The translations under genes were made by a program, and so were the position numbers. A model generated the notes under the pieces. It was given only the letters and a program-made list of their open reading frames with translations, ran no database searches and was not told where the DNA came from. Of a stretch of 64,000 bases of DNA, positions 8,111-16,298 are shown one piece after another; position 1 is the first letter of the stretch, and every line of letters begins with the position of its first letter. This DNA is from MnTg04 sp964568075. Its GTDB lineage: Bacteria; Pseudomonadota; Gammaproteobacteria; Steroidobacterales; MnTg04. Where the stretch lies: contig CAZMOM010000002.1 of NCBI GenBank assembly GCA_964568075.1, positions 62,001-126,000 of the forward strand, given 5' to 3'.

Positions 8111-9241
8111 ATGCACATTTTTTGCTCGACTTTTCGAACACGCCTGCTGGTCTTTGTGTTGCTGCTTCTTTTTAACATGGCAGGCATAGCCCAGGGACAA
8201 GGCACAGATACGGACGAACAAGACGAAGCATTGTGGAAAGTATTCGAAGACATCCGGCCTTCGGTGGTCACGTTGAGAGCGTTCGACGCCAACGACAGGC
8301 TGCGAAACGTCAGCAGCGGCTTCATCGTATCCGACGACGGTCTGATCGCAACAAATCTGAAACTTCTGGACGGAATTTCCCGCATCGAAATGCAGACCGC
8401 CGATGAGCGCACCCGGGACATCCATCTAATTGCGGCTACGGACTCAAACTGGGGTATTGCGTTATTGCGATCCGCTGACAAGATATCGCCGCGGTTAACG
8501 TTGAAATCTGACAGCAGAGCAAATATTGGCGACGACATCATTGTCATTGGCAGCCCGCAGGGCATTAATGTCACATTGTCCCAGGGATCCGTAGTCTCGT
8601 TTATCGAGCATCGTGGCAACGATCGGCTGATGCAGATTTCCAACGATTTTAGTCCGGGCATGATTGGAGGACCGGTACTCAACGAATCGGGAGAAGTGGT
8701 TGGAATATTGACATTCGTTATGAGATCCGGTCGACCGGCGCATTTGGCCGTCCCCGTCGATGTTGTGCTGGGCATGATGGAAACCAGTCTGACATCGGCT
8801 ACCGAGCGGGATCTCAAGCCATTGCAAAGAAGAATCGCAGAATTAAAAACCCAGCTAGACGAACTTCGCCAGGGACTCGAAGCACAATGCAGCGATGACG
8901 ATATCGCACTGATCGATTCGGTTATCCGCAATGCGATCAAGTCAGGCGCAGTCATCTTCAATAAGGGCGATACTTTGGCGTGTTTCAGAATTTATGAAGG
9001 CGCGAGTTACCAGATACTTTACCGCATCCACGACAGGTGCAAGATCGCGAGTCGCTTTCTGGAAAAAACGCTGTTTGAAGCGGCTACAATACGCGACCCG
9101 GGACAATACGATTCACTGTCAGCCGCCCGGGCCTGGATCATGCGCGGCGCGTTTGACTCACTGACCGGGGACCGAAACCGGCCAATTGAGGGACAACAAG
9201 CCATTTCCGGGACGCGAACGGACGACGAAACCGGGACCTGA
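8111..9241 (+). CDS. HtrA/trypsin-like protein lacking the catalytic triad
   Basis: The start at 8111 gives a clean signal peptide (MHIFCSTFRTRLLVFVLLLL) in a 376-residue product; the open frame extends upstream into the previous gene and is not used. Residues about 40-225 align by eye with the S1C serine protease fold: SGFIVSDDGLIATN, GIALL, IGSPQGINVTLSQGSVVSFIE, SPGMIGGPVLNESGEVVGIL and a closing VPVDVV. The three catalytic positions are changed: His to Lys84, Asp to Gly115, Ser to Ile185. A coiled-coil-like segment (about 240-260) and an unrecognised domain with three Cys follow. No PDZ domain is visible. It is probably a secreted pseudo-protease acting as a binding or chaperone module; this is inference. 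Confidence 0.85.
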   Translation: MHIFCSTFRTRLLVFVLLLLFNMAGIAQGQGTDTDEQDEALWKVFEDIRPSVVTLRAFDANDRLRNVSSGFIVSDDGLIATNLKLLDGISRIEMQTADERTRDIHLIAATDSNWGIALLRSADKISPRLTLKSDSRANIGDDIIVIGSPQGINVTLSQGSVVSFIEHRGNDRLMQISNDFSPGMIGGPVLNESGEVVGILTFVMRSGRPAHLAVPVDVVLGMMETSLTSATERDLKPLQRRIAELKTQLDELRQGLEAQCSDDDIALIDSVIRNAIKSGAVIFNKGDTLACFRIYEGASYQILYRIHDRCKIASRFLEKTLFEAATIRDPGQYDSLSAARAWIMRGAFDSLTGDRNRPIEGQQAISGTRTDDETGT

Positions 9242-9268
9242 CACCCAGTTGTTTATGCCACCCGGAAA

Positions 9269-11488
9269 CTAAAAGACCTGGCCCACGTAGAAAAAGGCAT
9301 TTCCTTTTCCGCCTTCGGCGAGTCCATATCCGAGATACACAGGCCCGAAAAAAGAATCCAGACCAAAATACAGGCTGCCGGCCCAGAGGCCATTATCGAA
9401 CCGAAAATCGCTCCTGGTCTGCCACACGTTCCCGTACTCCAGACTGAGACCGAGATACATCGGCAGCAAATTGAATCGACCGATTCGGCGACGATAGTCC
9501 GCGGATAACAAGCCCGAGTGTTGCCCGCTCAGCTCGTCGATCTGATACCCGGACAACCGACCGAAACCGCCCAGGCGGAATAGATTATGAATCGGCGCAT
9601 CGTCATCCTTTGTTGAATTCAGTATCACCTTCAGGGTGAGCGTATTTCGCCCTCGCGGTAGCGCGACGCCCGCTTCCAGGCCGATCTGCTCGAAAGAATC
9701 ATCGGACCCCAAAGATTGCCTTGATCCAAGGTACTGAATCGAGCCCCATGTACCTGACAGCGGGAAAAAAAGATTGTCCAGCTCATCCCAGGCAAAGCGG
9801 ACCAAAAACTCGCCGCCGTCAAACTTCTGTTGAGGAGTCAGCGGATCTCCAATTCTGATCTGGGTATGCCCATGAAATCTGCGGATGCCGGCGCTCAGCG
9901 CGCCCCAGGTTCCGAATTCGCGTCCGGCGAACAACGATCCTTGTTTGCCCGATAACTGAAACTGAGACGTAATCTCGCCCTGCGTGTCAAACACGTTGAC
10001 GAAACGCTCCAGCAAACTAATGCGGGAATGGAAAAAATACTCTCCGGCATAATCCAGCGGCTGGTGGAGCTCGGTCGCTATCTGTGATTGATCGCCAAAC
10101 CTGGCAATCGTTCGCCATTCTCCGCCTCGCGAATTGATTGGCATCCTGGTGTAGGCAACTGTCAGGCTGAATTTGTTATCGCCCCCAAAGTCGTCGGCGA
10201 AGGAGGCTCCAAATTGCAGGTAGTTCGGTCCCCACGATCGCTCTTTTGCTCTGATTACCAGCGTATTGACTGCGCCCTGTTCAATGACCTCATAAGTGAC
10301 CGACGAGAAAAGCTCGAGACCATAAACTCGCGAAAGATCCCGGGAAAGCGCATCTGAATCCAGCGGCTCGCCCATTTCCACATTCAAATAGCTTTCGATA
10401 AGACGGTCGGCTACGGTGGACTCGTTATCGATCCGCATCGCGTGAATGACCGGCATGCCCGACCTCGAATCGAGCCGGGCTCTAAGTTTTAAATCGTAAC
10501 CGCTTGCATCCATTGCCAGTTCCTGCAAACGACGTCGATATCCACTGGCCGCGATGCGACCTCTTTCGACGATCGAACTGGTCTTGCCGAATGTTGAGCT
10601 GGTAATACCGTCCAGCTCCGGAACGATTAATATATCGCCATCGCCAAGCGTGGCTATTTGTCGTTCGGTGCTGCGTCTCGTCACGAGGATACTCAATTGC
10701 TCTGTGATCGAAATTATTGAGTCCAATTCCTCCCTTGGCATCAGCGGCGTACTGACATCCACGGCGATAACGATGTCTGCTCCCATATCGCGAACGACGT
10801 CGACTGGCAGGTTGTTCGCAATCCCGCCATCGACGAGCAATCGTCCATCGGTATTCGCCGGCGCGATCAACACAGGTATCGACATGCTCGCCCGTATCGC
10901 CTCCGCGAGGCTCCCTTCTTTCAAAACCACCTGCTCGCCGGTCGCAAGGTCCGTCGCAACCGCCCGAAACGGAATGGCAAGCTGGCTAAAATCACCAGGC
11001 ACCCGGCGGGCGCCAAAATGACGTTTAAAAAGCAGGTCTATCTTCTGGCCATCGAGAATACCCGGCGGAAACTTTAGTTCGCCAGCGGAAAACCCCGGAC
11101 GACTTTTGATCAAAAACAGATCGTCGTCCCGCTTGCGCCGGAATGAGCGATCCTTTCGCGGGATGCGGTCATCATAGGCATCTTCCCAGCTGACACCGGC
11201 GACGACATCCTCGATTTGCTCAACGGAAAGACCAGCGGCATAAAACCCGCCAACGATGGCTCCCATGCTGGTGCCGGCAATGTAATCGATCGGTACGTGG
11301 TACTCCTCCAGGAATCTTAATACGCCGATGTGAGCTGCGCCCCTGGAACCGCCTCCGCTCAGCGCCAGCCCTATCCTGGGTCTGTCGGCGCTGTCCGCTA
11401 TCCCGGTCTGATCGACTGCGTTTTGCGCGGCCAGTGTCTGCGAAGCAGCCCAGCCGGCCAGCAGGATAACGGTACAAATCGTCTTCAT
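9269..11488 (-). CDS. Patatin-like phospholipase with outer-membrane barrel (PlpD type)
   Basis: The 739-residue product begins with a signal peptide. A patatin domain covers about residues 38-330 with the oxyanion loop GGGSRG (45-50), nucleophile motif GTSMG (Ser74) and the Asp of DGG (Asp220), so the lipase dyad is intact. A POTRA-like segment follows at about 345-415. The C-terminal half is a BamA/D15-type barrel with alternating aromatic strands ending in Phe. This is the type Vd autotransporter layout of Pseudomonas PlpD, in which the lipase is moved to the outer surface or released. AAGGG lies 8 bases before the ATG. It converges with the pseudo-protease gene. Confidence 0.93.
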   Translation of the reverse strand: MKTICTVILLAGWAASQTLAAQNAVDQTGIADSADRPRIGLALSGGGSRGAAHIGVLRFLEEYHVPIDYIAGTSMGAIVGGFYAAGLSVEQIEDVVAGVSWEDAYDDRIPRKDRSFRRKRDDDLFLIKSRPGFSAGELKFPPGILDGQKIDLLFKRHFGARRVPGDFSQLAIPFRAVATDLATGEQVVLKEGSLAEAIRASMSIPVLIAPANTDGRLLVDGGIANNLPVDVVRDMGADIVIAVDVSTPLMPREELDSIISITEQLSILVTRRSTERQIATLGDGDILIVPELDGITSSTFGKTSSIVERGRIAASGYRRRLQELAMDASGYDLKLRARLDSRSGMPVIHAMRIDNESTVADRLIESYLNVEMGEPLDSDALSRDLSRVYGLELFSSVTYEVIEQGAVNTLVIRAKERSWGPNYLQFGASFADDFGGDNKFSLTVAYTRMPINSRGGEWRTIARFGDQSQIATELHQPLDYAGEYFFHSRISLLERFVNVFDTQGEITSQFQLSGKQGSLFAGREFGTWGALSAGIRRFHGHTQIRIGDPLTPQQKFDGGEFLVRFAWDELDNLFFPLSGTWGSIQYLGSRQSLGSDDSFEQIGLEAGVALPRGRNTLTLKVILNSTKDDDAPIHNLFRLGGFGRLSGYQIDELSGQHSGLLSADYRRRIGRFNLLPMYLGLSLEYGNVWQTRSDFRFDNGLWAGSLYFGLDSFFGPVYLGYGLAEGGKGNAFFYVGQVF

Positions 11489-11671
11489 TTCAGACCCTTG
11501 AGAAAATGGTTGTGCGGCTCACAATCGAACCCGAGCGCAATCATACCTGCATTGCTAAATGTAAATACTTGAACCACTCGGACTTCCCCCGCACATTTGG
11601 CCTGCGTATGATTCACAGACTTGGTCTCCTGCCACACACACTTCGCTATTAACTGACGGAACACTGTATCG

Positions 11672-12763
11672 ATGAACAAGACCGACACGAATATTAATAG
11701 GATGCTTACCCTTGCGGCGTTCATCGTGGTTATCGCCGGGATGAAAGCGGCCGCCCCGATACTCGTACCGCTTTTCTTGTCGTTATTCCTTGCAGTCATC
11801 GCAGCGCCACCCATGTTCTGGCTCCGTGACAGAGGCTTGCCTGACTGGCTGGCGTTGATAATCGTCGTCGCCTTTATCGTCATTATCGGGATTGGCCTCG
11901 GCGCGGTGATCGGCAATTCGATCGGCAACTTTTCACGGGATTTGCCTTTGTATCAGGCCCGCCTGACAGAAATTTCAGACGCACTCGTTGGCATCGTTGG
12001 GCGTCTCGGGTTCGAGCTTACTGCAGAAAATCTTCAAAGCCTGCTCGACCCGGGGCGGGCAATGGGGCTTGCGGCCGGCGTGCTGTCCGGACTCGGATCG
12101 GTTCTGACCAACACTTTTCTCATCCTCCTGACTGTGATTTTTATGCTATTGGAGGCCGGCGGTTTTGGCGCCAAACTCAGGGCCGCGTTTCCGGGGCCGA
12201 CCGGCCCGATGAGTACCTTTGAGAGCGTCAGCGATAAAATCAATCGATACGTTGGGTTAAAAAGCCTGATCAGCCTGGTTACCGCGATTCTCGTTATTAT
12301 CTGGCTGACCATACTGGGCGTCGATTACCCATTATTATGGGGCCTGCTGGCTTTTTTCTTTAATTTCGTACCGAATATCGGCTCGATCATTGCCGCAATT
12401 CCCGCTGTACTGCTTGCGATCGTGCAACTGGGTTTTGGCAGCGCAATACTGACAGCGGCCGGTTATTTCGCCATCAATATCCTGATCGGCACCGTACTCG
12501 AGCCGAGACTCCTCGGCCGGAGCCTGGGTATTTCGCCGCTAATCGTTTTCCTGTCCCTGGTATTTTGGGGATGGGTGCTCGGTCCGGTTGGAATGCTGCT
12601 CTCGGTACCGCTGACGATGATCGCGCAGATCGTTCTTTCCAGCAGCGAAAAAACCCAGTGGATTTCAATTATGTTGGGCCCGGATCCTTCTCAAAATATC
12701 AGCACCGCGCTGGATCATGATCCCGACTCGAAATCGGGCGAAGAGGAAAACCTCAAAAACTAG
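11672..12763 (+). CDS. AI-2E family transporter
   Basis: The 363-residue protein has about eight hydrophobic segments in the pattern of the PerM/YdiK (AI-2E) family: two N-terminal helices, a long amphipathic middle (about 90-160), then LLWGLLAFFFNFVPNIGSIIAAIP and VLEPRLLGRSLGISPLIVFLSLVFWGWVLG, both family signatures. It is an inner-membrane permease; characterised relatives export autoinducer-2 or small ions, and the substrate here cannot be told. The hydrophilic C-terminal tail is charged. Its TAG stop overlaps the stop of purA on the other strand at CTAG, so the two converge with no room for an intergenic terminator. Confidence 0.9.
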   Translation: MNKTDTNINRMLTLAAFIVVIAGMKAAAPILVPLFLSLFLAVIAAPPMFWLRDRGLPDWLALIIVVAFIVIIGIGLGAVIGNSIGNFSRDLPLYQARLTEISDALVGIVGRLGFELTAENLQSLLDPGRAMGLAAGVLSGLGSVLTNTFLILLTVIFMLLEAGGFGAKLRAAFPGPTGPMSTFESVSDKINRYVGLKSLISLVTAILVIIWLTILGVDYPLLWGLLAFFFNFVPNIGSIIAAIPAVLLAIVQLGFGSAILTAAGYFAINILIGTVLEPRLLGRSLGISPLIVFLSLVFWGWVLGPVGMLLSVPLTMIAQIVLSSSEKTQWISIMLGPDPSQNISTALDHDPDSKSGEEENLKN

Positions 12764-14052
12764 TCGAACGGATGGCGCAAGATAACAGTCTGCTCACGCC
12801 CCGGCCCGGTTGAAATAATATCGATCGGAGTCGAAACCGTTTCCTGGATCGTTTCCAGATAATGTCTGGCATTCGCGGGTAAATCAGAATATTTCGTGAC
12901 TCCGGTCGTACTCTCCTGCCAGCCGGGTAAATCCTGATAAACAGGCTTACATCGATCGAGACTCTCAGCGCCACAAGGCGGAACCTGCGTCTGACCATCT
13001 TCAATGTCGTATCCGACACAGAACCGAATCGTATCCAGACCATCGAGCACATCCAATTTGGTTACACAAAGGCCTGACACGCTGTTATTCAATATCGAAC
13101 GCTTTAATGACACGGCATCGAACCACCCACAGCGTCTGGGTCGACCCGTCGTCGCACCGAATTCGTCTCCAACCCGGGCCAGGTGATCTCCGGTCTCATC
13201 AAATAGCTCTGTCGGAAATGGCCCCGAACCGACCCGAGTCGTATACGCCTTGACGACACCAAGCACATAGTCCACGTAACGCGGCCCAATACCCGTGCCG
13301 GTCGCCGCACCGCCGGCAGTCGTATTGGACGAAGTGACAAACGGGTATGTCCCCATATCCACGTCCAGCAGCGCGCCTTGCGCGCCCTCAAACATCACGC
13401 TCTCGCCGCGCGCCTGCAGGTCACCAAGAATTGCAGTGACGTCGGCGACCATCGGTTTCGTTTTCTCGCCGAGTGACACGCATTCATTCAAAACTCGCGA
13501 AAAATCGACCGTATCGGTCTGCAAATATTTCTTCAGGATAAAGTTGTGATATTCGAGAAGAGCGCGGAGTTTCTCCGCGAACTGGCGCTCATTAAATAGA
13601 TCTGCGACGCGCAGGGCCCGGCGTGCCACTTTGTCTTCATAGGCCGGACCGATGCCACGACCGGTGGTCCCTATCGCCTGCTCGCCTCTCGCCAGTTCGC
13701 GCGCCTGATCCAGGCTGACGTGCGAGGGCAGTATCATTGGACAGGCGGGACTGATCTTGAGTCTTTCCAACACCGGGATGCCGCGCGCGGTCAGGGATTC
13801 TATCTCCGCAAAAAGTGCAGGCAACGACAGCACGACCCCGTTGCCAATCAAACATTGGACGTTTGCGCGCAATATGCCTGACGGGATCAGGTGGAGCACC
13901 GTTTTCTCGCCATCGATAACCAGCGTATGACCTGCATTGTGGCCGCCCTGAAAGCGCACCACGGCTGACACTCTTTCTGTCAGCAGATCGACAACCTTGC
14001 CTTTACCTTCGTCACCCCATTGGGTACCGATAACAACGACGTTTTTGCCCAT
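12760..14052 (-). CDS. purA: Adenylosuccinate synthetase
   Basis: The enzyme joins IMP and aspartate using GTP to make adenylosuccinate, the first committed step to AMP. The 430 residues match the usual length. The signature QWGDEGKGK (11-19) includes catalytic Asp14, and GGHNAGHT carries His42. TTGRGIGPAYEDK and the C-terminal base-recognition region are present. The second ATG is chosen because GGGAAAGG precedes it and the family starts just before the first strand; the frame opens four codons earlier. It is the last gene of the mutL-hfq-hflXKC run, as in E. coli. Confidence 0.97.
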   Translation of the reverse strand: MGKNVVVIGTQWGDEGKGKVVDLLTERVSAVVRFQGGHNAGHTLVIDGEKTVLHLIPSGILRANVQCLIGNGVVLSLPALFAEIESLTARGIPVLERLKISPACPMILPSHVSLDQARELARGEQAIGTTGRGIGPAYEDKVARRALRVADLFNERQFAEKLRALLEYHNFILKKYLQTDTVDFSRVLNECVSLGEKTKPMVADVTAILGDLQARGESVMFEGAQGALLDVDMGTYPFVTSSNTTAGGAATGTGIGPRYVDYVLGVVKAYTTRVGSGPFPTELFDETGDHLARVGDEFGATTGRPRRCGWFDAVSLKRSILNNSVSGLCVTKLDVLDGLDTIRFCVGYDIEDGQTQVPPCGAESLDRCKPVYQDLPGWQESTTGVTKYSDLPANARHYLETIQETVSTPIDIISTGPGREQTVILRHPFD

Positions 14053-14083
14053 TACCTTTCCCATGACAGAAGCGAAGCGCTCG

Positions 14084-14272
14084 TTATCGCACCAGATATA
14101 AAATTAGCAACCCGATAACAATACTGATCAGACCGACTCGACGTAAAAACGGAGTCGGTGTAGAAGACAATTGTTGATACAACCGCTGCGCCGATGTCGG
14201 GTTGGCAAACGGCAGCAGCCCCTCGATTACCAAGACCAGCGCGAACGCTGCCAGCAGATCCGACCACTGCAT
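14084..14272 (-). CDS. DUF2065 small membrane protein (YjeT-like)
   Basis: At 62 residues this is mostly two hydrophobic helices (LLAAFALVLVIEGLLPFANP and VGLISIVIGLLILYLV) joined by a short polar loop containing the family motif FANP followed by RRVG. DUF2065 proteins are found between hflC and purA in many gammaproteobacteria, which is exactly the position here, 27 bases after hflC. The function is unknown; the placement suggests a link to the HflKC membrane complex, which is only inference from synteny. Confidence 0.88.
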   Translation of the reverse strand: MQWSDLLAAFALVLVIEGLLPFANPTSAQRLYQQLSSTPTPFLRRVGLISIVIGLLILYLVR

Positions 14273-14299
14273 TTGTCAGTTCCTGAATGAATCCCGGGT

Positions 14300-15169
14300 T
14301 TATTGTGCGCCGCGGGCTGATTTCAGATAATCGAAAAACTCGCTATCCGGATCGATAACGAAGAGATCTCTCTGTCCACTAAACGCCGAACGGTACGCCT
14401 GGAGGCTCCGATGGAAAGAATAAAATTCCGCATCCTGACGAAAGGCGTCCGCGTAAATCGCCGCAGCTTTGGCATCGCCTTCACCACGGATGATTTCCGA
14501 CTGCTTGTAGGCTTCCGCCAGCAATATGGTTCTTTCGCGATCGGCATTCGATTTGATTTCTTCTGCCCGTTCCGCACCTTCGGCCCTGAGTTGCTTGGCG
14601 ATACGGACTCTCTCCTGACGCATGCGTTCGAATACCGACCCGCTGACTTCATCGGGCAGATCGATTCGCTTGACGCGAACATCGATTAACTTGATGCCCA
14701 GTTCCGACGCAACTTCCGTCGTGTCGACCAGCATGGCATCCATAAAATCGGATCGCTCAGCGGAAACCAGTTGTTGAATACTTCTCTCCGCAACCGCCCT
14801 GCGCAAACCGTCGGTAATGATCGAAAGCAGGCGTGTGACCGCAATCTGCTCGCTGCCACCCGTGGCCCGATAAAAAAGACCGACATCGGTAATGCGCCAT
14901 TTGACGAAGAAATCGACCAGCACGTACTTCGTGCCAGCGGTCAAAAATCGCTCCGGTCGTTTGTCGACGGTCATCAGACGTTTTTCAAATTTTATCACGT
15001 TGTCGATCGGCCACTTGAAATGCAGGCCTGGCTCATGATCGGACTGGATAATTTCACCAAACCGGAACCGCAGCGCCAGTTCGGTTTCCAAGACCGTAAA
15101 GAAAGACATGCTGGCAACCAGCGCACCAACCAAAAGAACCATAACGGCGCCAATACCTCTGAAATTCAT
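14300..15169 (-). CDS. hflC: HflC, FtsH protease modulator
   Basis: The 289-residue SPFH/band-7 protein has one N-terminal transmembrane helix and a periplasmic domain starting ELALRFRFGEI. Its long charged helix (RQERVRIAKQLRAEGAERAEE) is the typical coiled coil. With HflK it forms the large periplasmic cage that encloses FtsH and limits degradation of membrane proteins. The ATG overlaps the hflK stop by 4 bases, so the two subunits are translationally coupled. Length and gene order match the E. coli operon. Confidence 0.96.
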   Translation of the reverse strand: MNFRGIGAVMVLLVGALVASMSFFTVLETELALRFRFGEIIQSDHEPGLHFKWPIDNVIKFEKRLMTVDKRPERFLTAGTKYVLVDFFVKWRITDVGLFYRATGGSEQIAVTRLLSIITDGLRRAVAERSIQQLVSAERSDFMDAMLVDTTEVASELGIKLIDVRVKRIDLPDEVSGSVFERMRQERVRIAKQLRAEGAERAEEIKSNADRERTILLAEAYKQSEIIRGEGDAKAAAIYADAFRQDAEFYSFHRSLQAYRSAFSGQRDLFVIDPDSEFFDYLKSARGAQ

Positions 15170-16278
15170 CGCCTTGTCCTCCCGCTGCGCTCCTCATCCC
15201 TTTGTGAGCCCGGGCCATTGTTGTCTGTCGCCGGTCCCAGATTTATCGTCCCCGCGCCTCCCTGACGCCGCTGCTCCATCAGTTTATCCACCGGCAGATA
15301 AAGCAAATTGCCACTGGCCGCCGCGTCCAGAAAAACCTTGCTGACTGACCCGTAAACTTCCTCGATGGTCTGCAGGTACAACCGTTTTCGAGTCACGTCG
15401 GGCGCCTTGCGATATTCGGCAAGCAGGGCCAGGAAGCGGCTGGATTCACCTTCGGCGTCTGCCACCACGCGGGCCTTGTGTGCTTCGGCATCCTGAATCT
15501 GCCTGACCGCCTTGCCGCGGGCCCGGGGCAGGATATCGTTCTCGTAAGCTTCCGCTTCGAGGATCAGGCGTTCCTGGTCTTCGCCCGCTCGGGTCGCGTC
15601 ATCCACCGCTGCCTGGACCTGGGCCGGCGGCGTCGCGTTCACCAGGTTGACGACCATGATTTCTATGCCGGTGCCATACTGATCCAGCGTTTGTTGCAAC
15701 AGTTGTTTGGTTCTGTCGACAATTTCAGCCCGGCCGAAACCCATGACTTTTTGCGCGGTGCTGGTGCCGACCACTTCACGAATAGCGCTCTGGCTGACTT
15801 CGGAAAGAGACAGGCTCGGGTTTCTGACGTTGAAGACCCACGCTTTGGCATCGCTGCGCCGGTACTGCACCGACATCTCGATAGAGACGATATTTTCATC
15901 GGTGGTCAGCATCTGCGTCTGGTGGTCGTACTCCTCGGTATTGGCGATGTTGACCTTGATGACTTCGTCGATCAGAGGAATCCGCCAATGCAGTCCTGGT
16001 TGAGTCGTGGTCGTGTATTTCCCGAAACGAAGAATGACGCCTTGCTCGGGCGCATCGATTTTATAAAAACCGCCCGCCAACAGCGCGCCGATGATCAGCG
16101 CTGCGATCAATCCGAAACTGAACCCACCCAGGCCCGATCTACCGCCACCACCGGATCCCCCGAACAGACTGCCCAAACGTTCCTGCATTTTTTTAACGAC
16201 CTCGTCCAGATCGGGCGGACCTTGCTGAGGATCCTTATTCCATGGACTCTTGCCGTTTCCCGAGTCATTCCACGCCAT
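15166..16278 (-). CDS. hflK: HflK, FtsH protease modulator
   Basis: The protein is 370 residues with the usual HflK plan: a Gly/Pro-rich cytoplasmic N-terminus (GGSGGGGRSGLGG), one transmembrane helix at about 55-73, then the SPFH domain (APEQGVILRFGKY, TDENIVSIEMSVQYR). A coiled-coil stretch with ARAGEDQERLILEAEAYEN and a Gly/Gln/Arg-rich tail follow. It pairs with HflC around FtsH. It lies 20 bases after hflX and overlaps hflC by 4 bases. The N-terminal 30 residues are low complexity, as is normal for the family. Confidence 0.96.
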   Translation of the reverse strand: MAWNDSGNGKSPWNKDPQQGPPDLDEVVKKMQERLGSLFGGSGGGGRSGLGGFSFGLIAALIIGALLAGGFYKIDAPEQGVILRFGKYTTTTQPGLHWRIPLIDEVIKVNIANTEEYDHQTQMLTTDENIVSIEMSVQYRRSDAKAWVFNVRNPSLSLSEVSQSAIREVVGTSTAQKVMGFGRAEIVDRTKQLLQQTLDQYGTGIEIMVVNLVNATPPAQVQAAVDDATRAGEDQERLILEAEAYENDILPRARGKAVRQIQDAEAHKARVVADAEGESSRFLALLAEYRKAPDVTRKRLYLQTIEEVYGSVSKVFLDAAASGNLLYLPVDKLMEQRRQGGAGTINLGPATDNNGPGSQRDEERSGRTRR

Positions 16279-16298
16279 ATGACACCATTCCTGATAAA

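Noticed and set aside
8104..8961. 285-residue minus-strand frame opposite the pseudo-protease
   Set aside because: It mirrors the coding frame of a well-supported gene and is Ser/Arg-rich without domain features.
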